The notes under the pieces: model-generated
The model's input: the letters and a program-made list of their open reading frames with translations, nothing else
The model's database searches: none
Told to the model about the DNA's origin: nothing
Origin: Bacillaceae bacterium
GTDB lineage: Bacteria > Bacillota > Bacilli > JACDOE01
DNA length: 64,000 nucleotides
Direction: 5' to 3'
Assembly (NCBI GenBank): GCA_017656255.1
Contig: JACDOE010000008.1
Coordinates: forward strand, 1 to 64,000
Translations under genes and position numbers: made by a program
Shown here: in pieces, positions 19,806 through 29,294 of the stretch
Numbering within the stretch: position 1 is the first letter of the stretch
Layout of the letters: each line of letters begins with the position of its first letter

Positions 19806-20627
19806 ATGAAAAAAATGAGACGAAGTTCTCGTCTGGTTGATATGACCCAGTACTTGCTGTCTCACCCATATACATTGATACCGTTGACTTATTTTGCGGA
19901 CCAGTATGGAGCTGCAAAATCTTCGATCAGTGAAGATCTGGTGATTGTCAAAGAACTGTTTGAGAACCGGGGGATCGGTATGTTAAAAACGGTTGCGGGG
20001 GCAGCAGGCGGGGTACAATATATTCCGATCATGAAAAAGGAAGATGCGCTTTCTGTTATCAAAGACATCTGTGAAACTTTATCTGCTTCCGAACGGCTGC
20101 TTCCGGGCGGTTATTTATACATGGCCGATTTTCTCGGGAACCCCCGTGTCCTGAGTCAGGTCGGTAAAATTTTTGCCAGTGTGTTTGCAGAAAAAGAGAT
20201 TGATGTCATCATGACCGTGGAAACCAAAGGTATTCCACTCGCCTATGCCACCGCACATTATCTGAATGTGCCCGTGGTGATCGTCAGACGGGATACCAAA
20301 ATCACGGAAGGATCCGTTGTCAGTATCAATTACGTGTCGGGATCAAGCAAACGAATTCAGACCATGTCCCTTGCCCGTCGGGTGATGCCTGAAAATGCAA
20401 GGGTCCTGATTATCGATGATTTTATGAAAGCGGGCGGTACGGCCCAGGGCATGATTGATTTACTTGGTGAGTTTCATGCCGAAGTCGTCGGTGTGGGTAT
20501 CTTTGTAGAGACCGCGGAGATTGAAGAAAAACTGGTTCATGATTATGTTTCCCTGGCGCGTATTACCGATGTGGACTCCAGAGAGAAGAAGGTATACGTG
20601 GAGCCGGGAAACTGGTTTGAAAAATAA
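19806..20627 (+). CDS. purR: Purine operon repressor PurR (PRPP-responsive)
   Basis: 273 residues. The N-terminal winged helix (RSSRLVDMTQYLL) is followed by a type I phosphoribosyltransferase fold with the PRPP motif VLIIDDFMKAGGTA (about 200-213). In B. subtilis it represses purine genes until PRPP releases it. GGGGGAG at 19793-19799 fits ATG 19806. The ridA gene follows after 18 bases. Confidence 0.96.
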   Translation: MKKMRRSSRLVDMTQYLLSHPYTLIPLTYFADQYGAAKSSISEDLVIVKELFENRGIGMLKTVAGAAGGVQYIPIMKKEDALSVIKDICETLSASERLLPGGYLYMADFLGNPRVLSQVGKIFASVFAEKEIDVIMTVETKGIPLAYATAHYLNVPVVIVRRDTKITEGSVVSINYVSGSSKRIQTMSLARRVMPENARVLIIDDFMKAGGTAQGMIDLLGEFHAEVVGVGIFVETAEIEEKLVHDYVSLARITDVDSREKKVYVEPGNWFEK

Positions 20628-20645
20628 AGGTACAGGAGGTTGAGC

Positions 20646-21023
20646 ATGATGGAGTATGTACAGACTGACCAGGCTGCTCAGGCCATCGGGCCGTATTCAC
20701 AGGCGTGCAAGACAGGAAACTGGGTGTTTACGTCCGGACAGATTCCCTTGACCCCGGAGGGGAAACTGGTTGAAGGAAGCATTGAGGATCAGACGCACCA
20801 GGTGTTTAAAAATCTGCAGGCCGTTTTAAAAGCGGCGGGTGCGACCTTTGATCATGTCGTCAAAGTGACGGTTTTCATTAAGGACATGGAGCAGTTCGCC
20901 AGAGTGAATGAGGTCTATGCTACCTATTTTAAAGATCACAAGCCGGCCCGGTCGACCGTTGAAGTGGCTCGATTGCCCAAGGATGTCGGCATTGAAATCG
21001 AAATGGTCGCCTATATTCCGTAA
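20646..21023 (+). CDS. ridA: RidA family enamine/imine deaminase (YabJ)
   Basis: 125 residues. Hydrolyses reactive 2-aminoacrylate-type enamines made by PLP enzymes. The family motifs [15 protein letters not shown], the conserved Arg in [13 protein letters not shown], and [12 protein letters not shown] are intact. AGGAGGT precedes ATG 20646 and 20649. It is in an operon with purR. Confidence 0.95.
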   Translation: MMEYVQTDQAAQAIGPYSQACKTGNWVFTSGQIPLTPEGKLVEGSIEDQTHQVFKNLQAVLKAAGATFDHVVKVTVFIKDMEQFARVNEVYATYFKDHKPARSTVEVARLPKDVGIEIEMVAYIP

Positions 21024-21428
<405 letters not shown>

Positions 21429-21449
21429 AGCCAATTTCATATGAAATTG

Positions 21450-21492
21450 CACGGGGGACCGCTAATGAGGGTCCTCTTATTTTTTTGTTGGG
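21450..21492 (+). terminator. Terminator of spoVG
   Basis: GGGGACC pairs with GGTCCTC (one G-T) and a T-rich tract (TTATTTTTTTG) follows. Confidence 0.75.
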
Positions 21493-21555
21493 GCGGGCCC
21501 AATAGACCGGGAAATTCAGAGTTTGAAATGACAAAAAATATGTAAGACAGAAGCC

Positions 21556-21584
21556 TTGAAATCCACCTATGATTAAGATATAGT
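21556..21584 (+). promoter_or_regulatory. Sigma-A promoter of glmU-prs
   Basis: TTGAAA (21556-21561) and TATAGT (21579-21584) are 17 bp apart, 45 bases before glmU. Confidence 0.6.
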
Positions 21585-21629
21585 TTGGATGAAACTTTTT
21601 TAAGTTCATCTTGTTAACGGAGGTTTTCC

Positions 21630-23018
21630 ATGGGAGATCAATATGCGGTTGTCCTGGCTGCCGGCCAGGGGACTCGAATGAAATCAAAGACGCATAAAGT
21701 GTTGCATCCCGTCTGTGGCAAACCGATGGTACAGCATATAATCGATAATTTGAAAGCGGCCGGAATCGATCAAATACTGGTGGTCGTCGGCTATGGTGCT
21801 GATTCGATTCAAAATCAGTTGAAAGATACCGTTCAGTATGCCATGCAGGAAGAACAGCTGGGAACCGGTCATGCCGTCATGCAAACCCGGTCTTTACTGA
21901 AAGATAAAGAAGGAACGGTGCTGGTGATGAACGGCGATACACCGCTTGTGACGCCGCAAACGATTGAAGCCCTTTTTCGTGTTCATGAAGCGCAAAAGGC
22001 TGCCGGTACCGTGCTGACGACAGAATTCGGTGATCCTCAGGGATACGGGCGAATTGTCCGTAATGCAAACGGCGACGTCGAGAAGATTGTCGAACACAAA
22101 GATGCAACGGAAGAAGAGCGAAACATCAGGGAAATCAATACCGGTATTTACTGTTTTGATAACCGGAAGATGTGGGACGCTTTGAGCAGGGTTAACAATG
22201 ATAATGCTCAGGGAGAATATTACCTCACCGATGTGATTGAAATATTGAAAGCCTCCGGGGAAAAGGTCATCGCCCATAAGACTCCGGACTGTGATGAAAC
22301 AGTGGGCATTAACGATCGTGTACAGCTGGCCCGTGCCGAAAAGATCCTCAGAAATCGTATCCTCGAGGAACACATGCGGAACGGAGTGACCATCGTCGAC
22401 CCGGATACCACGTTTATCGACGCCGGTGTTGAGATCGGGCGGGATACGGTCATTTACCCGGGATCGATTCTCAGGGGAAAGACGGTGATTGGAGAAGATT
22501 GCCGGATCGGTCCCCATGCCGACATTCAGAACAGCCGTATTGAAAATAATATTGCCATTATTCATTCCACATTATCAGATTGTATGGTAAAAGAAGGAAC
22601 CCATATTGGTCCTTATGCCCATATTCGTCCCGGTTCGGAACTGGGTCGCGGGGCCCGAATCGGAAATTTTGTCGAGGTCAAGAACACGACCTTCGGGGAT
22701 GGTTCCAAAGCTTCGCACCTGGCCTATATCGGAGATGCCGAAGTCGGTGACAATGTGAATATCGGTTGTGGTGCGATTACCGTCAACTATGACGGATCCA
22801 ACAAACATAAAACCGTGATTCAGTCGGATGCCTTTATCGGTTGTAATACCAACCTGATCGCCCCCGTGAACGTGGGCCGGGGTGCTTACATTGCGGCAGG
22901 ATCCACCATCAACAAGGATGTACCGGATGATGCACTGGGTATTGCCAGAGTACGTCAAACCAATAAAGAAAACTATGCAGAAAAACTCAGAAATAAAAAA
23001 TCATTTGGAGGCAAGTAA
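21630..23018 (+). CDS. glmU: Bifunctional GlcNAc-1-P uridyltransferase / GlcN-1-P acetyltransferase
   Basis: 462 residues. Makes UDP-GlcNAc for peptidoglycan and wall polymers. The N-terminal uridyltransferase has [11 protein letters not shown] (about 9-19) and NGDTPL. The C-terminal half is a left-handed beta-helix of hexapeptide repeats ([13 protein letters not shown] onward) with the acetyl-CoA site near [20 protein letters not shown] precedes ATG 21630. prs follows after two bases. Confidence 0.97.
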   Translation: MGDQYAVVLAAGQGTRMKSKTHKVLHPVCGKPMVQHIIDNLKAAGIDQILVVVGYGADSIQNQLKDTVQYAMQEEQLGTGHAVMQTRSLLKDKEGTVLVMNGDTPLVTPQTIEALFRVHEAQKAAGTVLTTEFGDPQGYGRIVRNANGDVEKIVEHKDATEEERNIREINTGIYCFDNRKMWDALSRVNNDNAQGEYYLTDVIEILKASGEKVIAHKTPDCDETVGINDRVQLARAEKILRNRILEEHMRNGVTIVDPDTTFIDAGVEIGRDTVIYPGSILRGKTVIGEDCRIGPHADIQNSRIENNIAIIHSTLSDCMVKEGTHIGPYAHIRPGSELGRGARIGNFVEVKNTTFGDGSKASHLAYIGDAEVGDNVNIGCGAITVNYDGSNKHKTVIQSDAFIGCNTNLIAPVNVGRGAYIAAGSTINKDVPDDALGIARVRQTNKENYAEKLRNKKSFGGK

Positions 23019-23020
23019 AA

Positions 23021-23980
23021 ATGGCAAATTATCGTGATCCGAAATTGAAGATCTTTACCGGAAATTCCAACCCCAAACTGGCTCATGAAATTGCGGAACA
23101 TATCGGTCTTCAATTGGGGAATGCTCAGGTAGACAAATTCAGTGACGGTGAGTGTCAGATTGTCGTCAACGAAAGTGTTCGCGGTGCAGATGTGTTTGTT
23201 GTTCAATCCACATCTGCTCCGGTGAATCAGCATTTGATGGAACTATTGGTGATGGTGGATGCCTTAAAGAGGGCTTCGGCCAAAAGCATTAACGTTGTCA
23301 TTCCTTATTACGGATATGCACGGCAGGATCGGAAAGCCCGGGCCCGTGACCCGATTACGGCCAAACTGGTGGCCAACCTGATTGAAACGGCAGGAGCAAG
23401 CCGTGTGATTACCATGGACCTTCATGCCACTCAGATTCAGGGATTCTTTGATATCCCGGTCGATCATTTGCTGGGTGAGCCGATCCTGGCGAAATATTTT
23501 GCTGAACGTGAAGATTTGAATTTAGATGAGGTAATCGTTGTTTCACCTGACCACGGCGGCGTGACCCGGGCCAGAAAACTGGCTGAACATCTGAAGGCAC
23601 CCATCGCGATTATCGATAAGCGGCGTCCAAAGCCGAATGTGGCGGAAGTGATGAACATCGTCGGGAACATTGAAGGACGTATTGCCATTATTATTGATGA
23701 TATTATTGACACAGCCGGTACCATCACCCAGGCTGCGGATGCCTTGATTGAAAGCGGGGCAAAAGACGTATTTGCCTGTTGTACACACCCTGTCCTTTCC
23801 GGACCGGCCATCGAACGCATACAGAATTCAAGAATCACCGAACTAGTAGTTACCAACACCATTCCTTTAAGCGAGGACAAGCAGATCGATAAGATCAAGA
23901 CGCTTTCCGTCGCACCGATTATTGGAGAAGCCATCGTACGTGTCCATGAAAAACTGTCCGTAAGCAAACTGTTTGACTGA
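23021..23980 (+). CDS. prs: Ribose-phosphate pyrophosphokinase (PRPP synthetase)
   Basis: 319 residues. Makes PRPP from ribose-5-P and ATP. Motifs are [40 protein letters not shown] and the PRPP loop [14 protein letters not shown]. Ends 66 bases before ctc. It shares the purine theme with purR nearby, and a transcript running on into ctc is likely. Confidence 0.97.
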   Translation: MANYRDPKLKIFTGNSNPKLAHEIAEHIGLQLGNAQVDKFSDGECQIVVNESVRGADVFVVQSTSAPVNQHLMELLVMVDALKRASAKSINVVIPYYGYARQDRKARARDPITAKLVANLIETAGASRVITMDLHATQIQGFFDIPVDHLLGEPILAKYFAEREDLNLDEVIVVSPDHGGVTRARKLAEHLKAPIAIIDKRRPKPNVAEVMNIVGNIEGRIAIIIDDIIDTAGTITQAADALIESGAKDVFACCTHPVLSGPAIERIQNSRITELVVTNTIPLSEDKQIDKIKTLSVAPIIGEAIVRVHEKLSVSKLFD

Positions 23981-23981
23981 T

Positions 23982-24009
23982 AGGTTTGTCATCCCTCCTG
24001 TTGGGGTAT
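23982..24009 (+). promoter_or_regulatory. Sigma-B-type promoter of ctc
   Basis: AGGTTTGT (23982-23989) and GGGTAT (24004-24009) are 14 bp apart. The element matches the general-stress sigma-B consensus (GGTTTAA, GGGTAT), and B. subtilis ctc is a model sigma-B gene. Start of transcription would be near 24016. Confidence 0.65.
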
Positions 24010-24040
24010 ATTAGGGATATACCTGAATATGGGAGGGATG
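23990..24040 (+). promoter_or_regulatory. Inverted repeat that can mask the ctc ribosome binding site
   Basis: CATCCCTCC (23990-23998) is an exact complement of GGAGGGATG (24032-24040), which holds the ctc ribosome binding site. The loop contains a second small hairpin, GTATA/TATAC. The first arm lies within the sigma-B promoter, upstream of its predicted start, so only longer RNA entering from prs could form the stem. Confidence 0.6.
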
Positions 24041-24046
24041 TTCTAT

Positions 24047-24682
24047 ATGAGTCGTGTTCTTCAGGCTGAAAACCGCAATGAGATGACACGTGCCGCCACA
24101 CGTTCCCTCAGAAAAAAAGGAAGAGTTCCGGCCATTCTATATGGAGAAGGGATTGAGTCACAACCCATTCATGTCGATGGCATGGCGTTGTGGCAAATGG
24201 TCCGGGATGAGGGCCTCAATCATGTGATCCGCCTGAAAATGGATGGCGATGTCCATCATGTGATGGTGTATGAATTGCAACGCGAACCAATCAAGGGAGA
24301 ACTTCTGCACATTGATTTTAAAAAAATACTGATGGACGAACCGGTGGAAACCAGCCTTCCAATCAAATTAACCGGTGAACCCGAGGGCGTGAAAGCAGGC
24401 GGTGTGATGCAGTCTCAACTTCGTGAACTCGAAGTGCGCTGTCTTCCGGACCGGATACCCGAGGAACTGGAAGCGGACGTTTCGTCGATGCAAATCGGTG
24501 ATTCGTTGACGGTTGGCGATCTGACGGTTCCTGATGGCGTTGAAGTTCTACATGAAGAAGACGAAGTGATTGTCAGCCTGCTGCCTCCGCGCCTGGATCC
24601 CATCGATAAAGCGGAGGAAGATCCGGGAGAACCCGAACTGGTAGACGCCAGAGACGGCCCGGGAATAGATGAGGCAAAATAA
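24047..24682 (+). CDS. ctc: Ribosomal protein bL25, long (Ctc/TL5) form
   Basis: 211 residues. The N-terminal 5S rRNA-binding domain (about 1-95: LRKKGRVPAILYG) and the C-terminal TL5 domain (about 100-190: IKLTGEPEGVKAGG) match the stress-induced Ctc form, with an acidic tail. GGGAGGGATG at 24031-24040 fits ATG 24047; two earlier ATGs (24029, 24038) are in frame but overlap that site. pth follows. Confidence 0.95.
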   Translation: MSRVLQAENRNEMTRAATRSLRKKGRVPAILYGEGIESQPIHVDGMALWQMVRDEGLNHVIRLKMDGDVHHVMVYELQREPIKGELLHIDFKKILMDEPVETSLPIKLTGEPEGVKAGGVMQSQLRELEVRCLPDRIPEELEADVSSMQIGDSLTVGDLTVPDGVEVLHEEDEVIVSLLPPRLDPIDKAEEDPGEPELVDARDGPGIDEAK

Positions 24683-24707
24683 TGGTTTAACATAGAAAAA
24701 GGTTGGG

Positions 24708-25274
24708 ATGAGGATGAAGGTTGTCATCGGACTGGGGAATCCGGGAAAAGAATATGAAAACACCCGCCACAATGTTGGCTTTATGGTACTGGACCGACTG
24801 GCGGACATGTGGCATGTTGATATCAGTCAGCATAAATTCCAGTCCATGGTGGGGGAAGGACGTCTGGATACAGAAAAGGTTTTGCTGGTCAAACCCTTAA
24901 CGTTTATGAACTTGTCAGGGGAGGCGGTGCGGAAGGTCGTCGATTTCTACAAGTTGGACATCGAGGACCTGGTCATTGTTTACGATGATCTGGATCTTCC
25001 CGCCGGCCGAATCCGACTGAGGCAAAAGGGTAGCGCCGGCGGCCACAATGGCATCAAATCCATCATCGCCCATCTCGGCACGCAGGAATTTAAAAGGGTT
25101 AAAATAGGTATTGATCGTCCCCCGGCCGGGCAGGATGTCGCTCGTTATGTCCTGTCTCCATTCGGAAAAGAAGAACGAAATCTTGTGGATGAAGCCGTAG
25201 ATCGGGCTGCCCGGGCATGTGAGCACTGGATTCGTCATTCGTTTACGGATGCAATGAATCAGTTTAATGGTTAA
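24708..25274 (+). CDS. pth: Peptidyl-tRNA hydrolase (SpoVC)
   Basis: 188 residues. Recycles peptidyl-tRNA released by stalled ribosomes. Motifs are GLGNPGKEYENTRHNVGF (catalytic His in RHN), KPLTFMNLSGEAV and GSAGGHNGIKSI. ATG 24708 or 24714 is possible; AAGG lies 5 or 11 bases upstream respectively. It is probably co-transcribed with ctc, which also binds the ribosome. Confidence 0.96.
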   Translation: MRMKVVIGLGNPGKEYENTRHNVGFMVLDRLADMWHVDISQHKFQSMVGEGRLDTEKVLLVKPLTFMNLSGEAVRKVVDFYKLDIEDLVIVYDDLDLPAGRIRLRQKGSAGGHNGIKSIIAHLGTQEFKRVKIGIDRPPAGQDVARYVLSPFGKEERNLVDEAVDRAARACEHWIRHSFTDAMNQFNG

Positions 25275-25309
25275 AATTGGTCAGGTGTAAGATGTATTCA
25301 AATGCAGAA

Positions 25310-25338
25310 AGTGGGCTGTGTCTAAGCCCATTTTTTGA
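25310..25338 (+). terminator. Terminator after pth
   Basis: TGGGCT (25312-25317) pairs with AGCCCA (25325-25330) and is followed by TTTTTT. Confidence 0.8.
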
Positions 25339-25361
25339 TGCACATATGTGACTGAGCCCGC

Positions 25362-25389
25362 GTATGATTTAGTCAGGGATGGATATACT
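25362..25389 (+). promoter_or_regulatory. Sigma-F-type promoter of fin
   Basis: GTATG (25362-25366) and GGATATACT (25381-25389) are 14 bp apart. The -10 matches GGNNANANT exactly. B. subtilis fin is under sigma-F, so this fits. Confidence 0.6.
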
Positions 25390-25422
25390 AGTTGGTGATA
25401 TTCATCCTTCAGGAGGCATAAA

Positions 25423-25644
25423 ATGTCAGTAAAATATGTGTGTCGATATTGCGGAAAAGAGATCGGAAGTATCCATGACAACCATATAACTGAATACCAG
25501 CTGGGTTTTCATTTCTTGACCCCGGAAGAAAGGAAACATATAATTAGTTATACATCTGACGGGGATATTGTCGCCAGAGTGATTTGCGAATATTGCCAGG
25601 AAGCTCTGGAACGTAATCCGGAGTTGTCCAACCCGCTTCAATAA
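25423..25644 (+). CDS. fin: Anti-sigma-F factor Fin (YabK)
   Basis: 73 residues. Two CxxC pairs (YVCRYCGKEIG near the N terminus and VICEYCQEALERNP near the C terminus) flank LGFHFLTPEERKHIISY, the Fin signature. In B. subtilis Fin helps the forespore switch from sigma-F to sigma-G. It sits between pth and mfd, as expected. AGGAGGC precedes ATG 25423. Confidence 0.94.
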   Translation: MSVKYVCRYCGKEIGSIHDNHITEYQLGFHFLTPEERKHIISYTSDGDIVARVICEYCQEALERNPELSNPLQ

Positions 25645-25657
25645 GATAGAAATGCAG

Positions 25658-25692
25658 GGAGCCTTGGCTTGTATGCTAAGGCTTATTTTCGC
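25658..25692 (+). terminator. Terminator after fin
   Basis: AGCCTTGGC (25660-25668) pairs with GCTAAGGCT (25675-25683) with one mismatch and a short T-rich tail (TATTTTC). Confidence 0.55.
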
Positions 25693-25718
25693 ATGCATCT
25701 TCCAAGGAGAGGTTCAAA

Positions 25719-28700
25719 ATGAATGATCTATTACAGGTGTTAAACGAAGACATAGATTTCCAGTCAGTGGTCACCGGGCTGGATCAGGGGATTAACGAAC
25801 AGATGGTTTCAGGATTCAGCCAGTCCGCCCGACATGTGGCCATGGCTTCTTTATATAAAGAAACCGGACGTCCACAATTAATTGTGACCCACAACATGTT
25901 GCAGGCGCAGAAAGTCTATGACGATCTGGCTGAGCTTTTGCCGGAGGAAGATGTTCTGTTGTATCCGGCCAATGAAATGATTGTAACGGAATTTGTATCT
26001 TTAAGTCCGGACATTGTTTCCCAGCGAATCGACGTATTAAACCGGTTGACTGATGGATTCAAGGGTGTCTTGATTGTTCCCCTTGCCGGTTTCCGTAAAA
26101 TTCTGGTTCCGAAGGAAACATGGAAGCATGCAAGAATTCAGCTGGAAGAAAGAGGAGAAGTTAACGTTGAATCGCTGACTCAATCGTTGATTTCTCTTGG
26201 CTATGATAGGGTAGAAATGGTAGAGAACAAAGGGGAATTCAGTATCCGCGGCGGCATTATCGATATTTTTCCCGTAGACCGGGAACATCCTCTGCGTATT
26301 GAGCTGTTTGATGTTGAAATTGATTCGATCCGCACTTTTGATCAGGGAACACAGCGTTCACATCAAACCCGCCTGGAACAGGTCGCCATTTCCCCCATCC
26401 GCGAAGTATTTGCCACTAGGGATGAATTTTTAGAGGCCTCTTTACGCCTGGAACAGAAACTGGCTGAAGGGCTTTCCACCATTAAAGACAAGACGATCAG
26501 AGAGAAACTGGCGGAAAATATGGAACGGGACATAGAACGGTTGCGGGAAGGGCAGTTTTTTGATGGCCTGTATAAATATATCACGTTGTTATATCCGAAA
26601 TATCATAGTCTTCAAGATTTCCTTCCGAAAAACACGGTCATGTTAATCGATGAGCCTTCCCGAATCATGGAATCGGCGAAACAACTGGAACAGGAAGAAT
26701 CGGAATGGATCACCGGACTAATGGAACAGGGAGAATTTTTTTCTTCTCTCAAAATTTCCTTCGATTATCAGGAACTCATGCAACCACATCGTTTTCCGGT
26801 GGTCTATTTTTCTATATTTTTGCGCCAGGTCCCCGGGACACAGCCTTCCAACATTGTCAATTTCAGCAGTAAACCGATGCAGAACTTTCACGGTCAGATG
26901 AACGTCCTGAAGTCTGAACTCCAACGCTGGAAAAAGGCGAATTACCGCATACTGTTTCTGGCGGGAACCAGGGAGAGAGCGAAACATCTGGAACGTGTAC
27001 TGCATGATTATAAAATGGAAGTCGATTTTGTGGAAACAGCCCGAATTTCCGGATTAAAGCGTCCGGTGATCTCGCTCGGAAATCTGCAGAGCGGCTTTGA
27101 ATTCCCTACCCACCGACTGGTGGTAATTACGGAAGGAGAAGTATTTACCCGGCGCAGGCAGAAGACCAGAAAATCCAGACAAAAATTGAGCAACGCCGAG
27201 AAAATCAAAAGTTATCTGGAATTGAACCAGGGCGATTATGTGGTTCATATCCATCACGGTGTCGGAAAGTATGTAGGGATTGAAACCAGACAATTCCAGA
27301 ACGGCGTCCACAAAGATTATCTTCATATCCAGTATGATGGTGGAGACAGTTTATTTGTCCCGATTGACCAGATCGATCAGGTGCAAAAATATGTAGGCGG
27401 AGATGAACAGCCTCCCAAAGTCTACCGGCTGGGAGGGAATGAATGGAAAAGGGTCAAGAATAAGGTTAAAAGCTCCGTAAAGGATATTGCAGCCGATCTG
27501 ATCAAACTGTATGCGGAAAGGGAAGCATCGAAAGGATATGCTTTTGAAAAGGATGGGGAAGCACAGAAAGAATTTGAATCCATGTTTCCTTATGAGGAAA
27601 CACCGGACCAGCTGAAAGCGATTGAAGAAATCAAGAAAGATATGGAAAGTCCCCGTCCGATGGACCGCCTGCTCTGTGGAGATGTCGGATACGGAAAAAC
27701 AGAGGTGGCCATCCGGGCAGCCTTTAAAGCCGCTATTGAAGGCAAACAGGTGGCAGTTCTGGTTCCGACCACCATACTCGCACAGCAACATTACGAAACC
27801 TTTAAGGAACGTTTTTCCGATTTCCCCATCGAGATTCATATGCTGAGTCGATTCCGGTCCCGCAAGGAAATGAAGGAGACCGTCAAAGGAATTAAAGAGG
27901 GCACGGTGGACATTGTGATCGGGACGCATCGTCTTTTATCAAAAGATGTCGAGTTCCGTGATCTCGGACTGCTGATTATTGATGAGGAACAGCGGTTCGG
28001 CGTCACCCACAAGGAAAAATTAAAGAAACTGAAAGCAAATGTGGACGCCCTCACCTTAACGGCAACGCCGATACCGAGAACCCTGCACATGTCCATGCTG
28101 GGCGTACGGGATCTTTCCGTCATTGAAACGCCCCCTGAAAACCGGTTTCCGGTTCAGACCTATGTCATGGAATACAGTCCGATTCTGGTCAAGGAAGCAA
28201 TTGAAAGAGAACTGGCCCGGGGCGGACAGGTTTACTTTCTGTATAACCAGGTACAGGGCATCCAGAAAATGGCTGATCAGGTGAAAAGCCTGGTGCCGGA
28301 AGCCCGGGTCGCCATTGCACACGGTCAAATGACGGAAAATGAACTGGAACGGACCATGCTCGATTTTCTGGACGGGGAATATGATGTTCTGGTCAGCACC
28401 ACGATCATTGAAACCGGGGTGGATATTCCCAATGTCAACACCCTCATCGTCTACGACGCCGATAAAAAAGGATTGTCGCAACTGTATCAGCTGCGCGGGC
28501 GTGTTGGACGTTCCAACCGGATTGCCTATGCTTACTTCACGTATCAAAAAGACAGGGTCCTGTCCGAAGTAGCGGAAAAAAGACTGCAGGCGATGAAAGA
28601 ATTTACGGAACTGGGATCCGGGTTTAAAATCGCCATGCGCGACCTGGCCATCCGGGGAGCCGGAAATCTGCTGGGGGCCGAACAACACGGGTTTATCGCT

Positions 28701-29294
28701 TCCGTGGGCTTTGACCTCTATACACAGATGTTAAAAGATGCCATCGATGAATTAAAAGGAAAAGCCAGGGCAAAAGAAGAAGAAAAAGAGAAGAGGCCGG
28801 AAATCGATATAGATCTGGATGCTTACATTCCTTCCGACTACATTGATGACAGCAAACAAAAGATTGAAATGTACAAAAAATTTGCTGCATGTACCACCAT
28901 GGAAGATGTGGAAGACCTCACGGATGAATTGATTGATCGGTTTGGTGACATTCCCCAACCGGTACTCAATTTATTATCGGTCTCCCGATTGAGAGCATAC
29001 TGCCTGACCCATAAATTGACTCACATCAAACAGCAGAATGACGATATCCAGGTGTTCCTTCACCCGTCATTGAATCATGAAATCGATGGGGGAAGGCTGT
29101 TCGCCCTTGCAGCCCGATTTGACCAGAAAATTGCGCTATCTTCTGGACATCAGATTGGAATTACGTTTAAATTAAAGGGATTGATTCCGGAGGAGAAAGT
29201 AAACATTGTAGAAAAGTTTCTGGCCCAATTTGATGAAGTGAAGAAGGAGAAAGGAGAATTCAAACATGTCGACATTGCAAAATCAGGCTCATAA
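25719..29294 (+). CDS. mfd: Transcription-repair coupling factor
   Basis: 1191 residues. Removes stalled RNA polymerase at lesions and recruits UvrA. The order is a UvrB-like N-terminal module, an RNA-polymerase-interacting domain (about 505-570, DYVVHIHHGVGKYVG), and a superfamily 2 translocase with GDVGYGKTEVA near 654 and DEEQRFG near 758. The TRG-like region (RVGRSNRIAYAYF) and a C-terminal D7 domain follow. AAGGAGAGG precedes ATG 25719. Its last 29 bases overlap the next gene. Confidence 0.98.
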   Translation: MNDLLQVLNEDIDFQSVVTGLDQGINEQMVSGFSQSARHVAMASLYKETGRPQLIVTHNMLQAQKVYDDLAELLPEEDVLLYPANEMIVTEFVSLSPDIVSQRIDVLNRLTDGFKGVLIVPLAGFRKILVPKETWKHARIQLEERGEVNVESLTQSLISLGYDRVEMVENKGEFSIRGGIIDIFPVDREHPLRIELFDVEIDSIRTFDQGTQRSHQTRLEQVAISPIREVFATRDEFLEASLRLEQKLAEGLSTIKDKTIREKLAENMERDIERLREGQFFDGLYKYITLLYPKYHSLQDFLPKNTVMLIDEPSRIMESAKQLEQEESEWITGLMEQGEFFSSLKISFDYQELMQPHRFPVVYFSIFLRQVPGTQPSNIVNFSSKPMQNFHGQMNVLKSELQRWKKANYRILFLAGTRERAKHLERVLHDYKMEVDFVETARISGLKRPVISLGNLQSGFEFPTHRLVVITEGEVFTRRRQKTRKSRQKLSNAEKIKSYLELNQGDYVVHIHHGVGKYVGIETRQFQNGVHKDYLHIQYDGGDSLFVPIDQIDQVQKYVGGDEQPPKVYRLGGNEWKRVKNKVKSSVKDIAADLIKLYAEREASKGYAFEKDGEAQKEFESMFPYEETPDQLKAIEEIKKDMESPRPMDRLLCGDVGYGKTEVAIRAAFKAAIEGKQVAVLVPTTILAQQHYETFKERFSDFPIEIHMLSRFRSRKEMKETVKGIKEGTVDIVIGTHRLLSKDVEFRDLGLLIIDEEQRFGVTHKEKLKKLKANVDALTLTATPIPRTLHMSMLGVRDLSVIETPPENRFPVQTYVMEYSPILVKEAIERELARGGQVYFLYNQVQGIQKMADQVKSLVPEARVAIAHGQMTENELERTMLDFLDGEYDVLVSTTIIETGVDIPNVNTLIVYDADKKGLSQLYQLRGRVGRSNRIAYAYFTYQKDRVLSEVAEKRLQAMKEFTELGSGFKIAMRDLAIRGAGNLLGAEQHGFIASVGFDLYTQMLKDAIDELKGKARAKEEEKEKRPEIDIDLDAYIPSDYIDDSKQKIEMYKKFAACTTMEDVEDLTDELIDRFGDIPQPVLNLLSVSRLRAYCLTHKLTHIKQQNDDIQVFLHPSLNHEIDGGRLFALAARFDQKIALSSGHQIGITFKLKGLIPEEKVNIVEKFLAQFDEVKKEKGEFKHVDIAKSGS

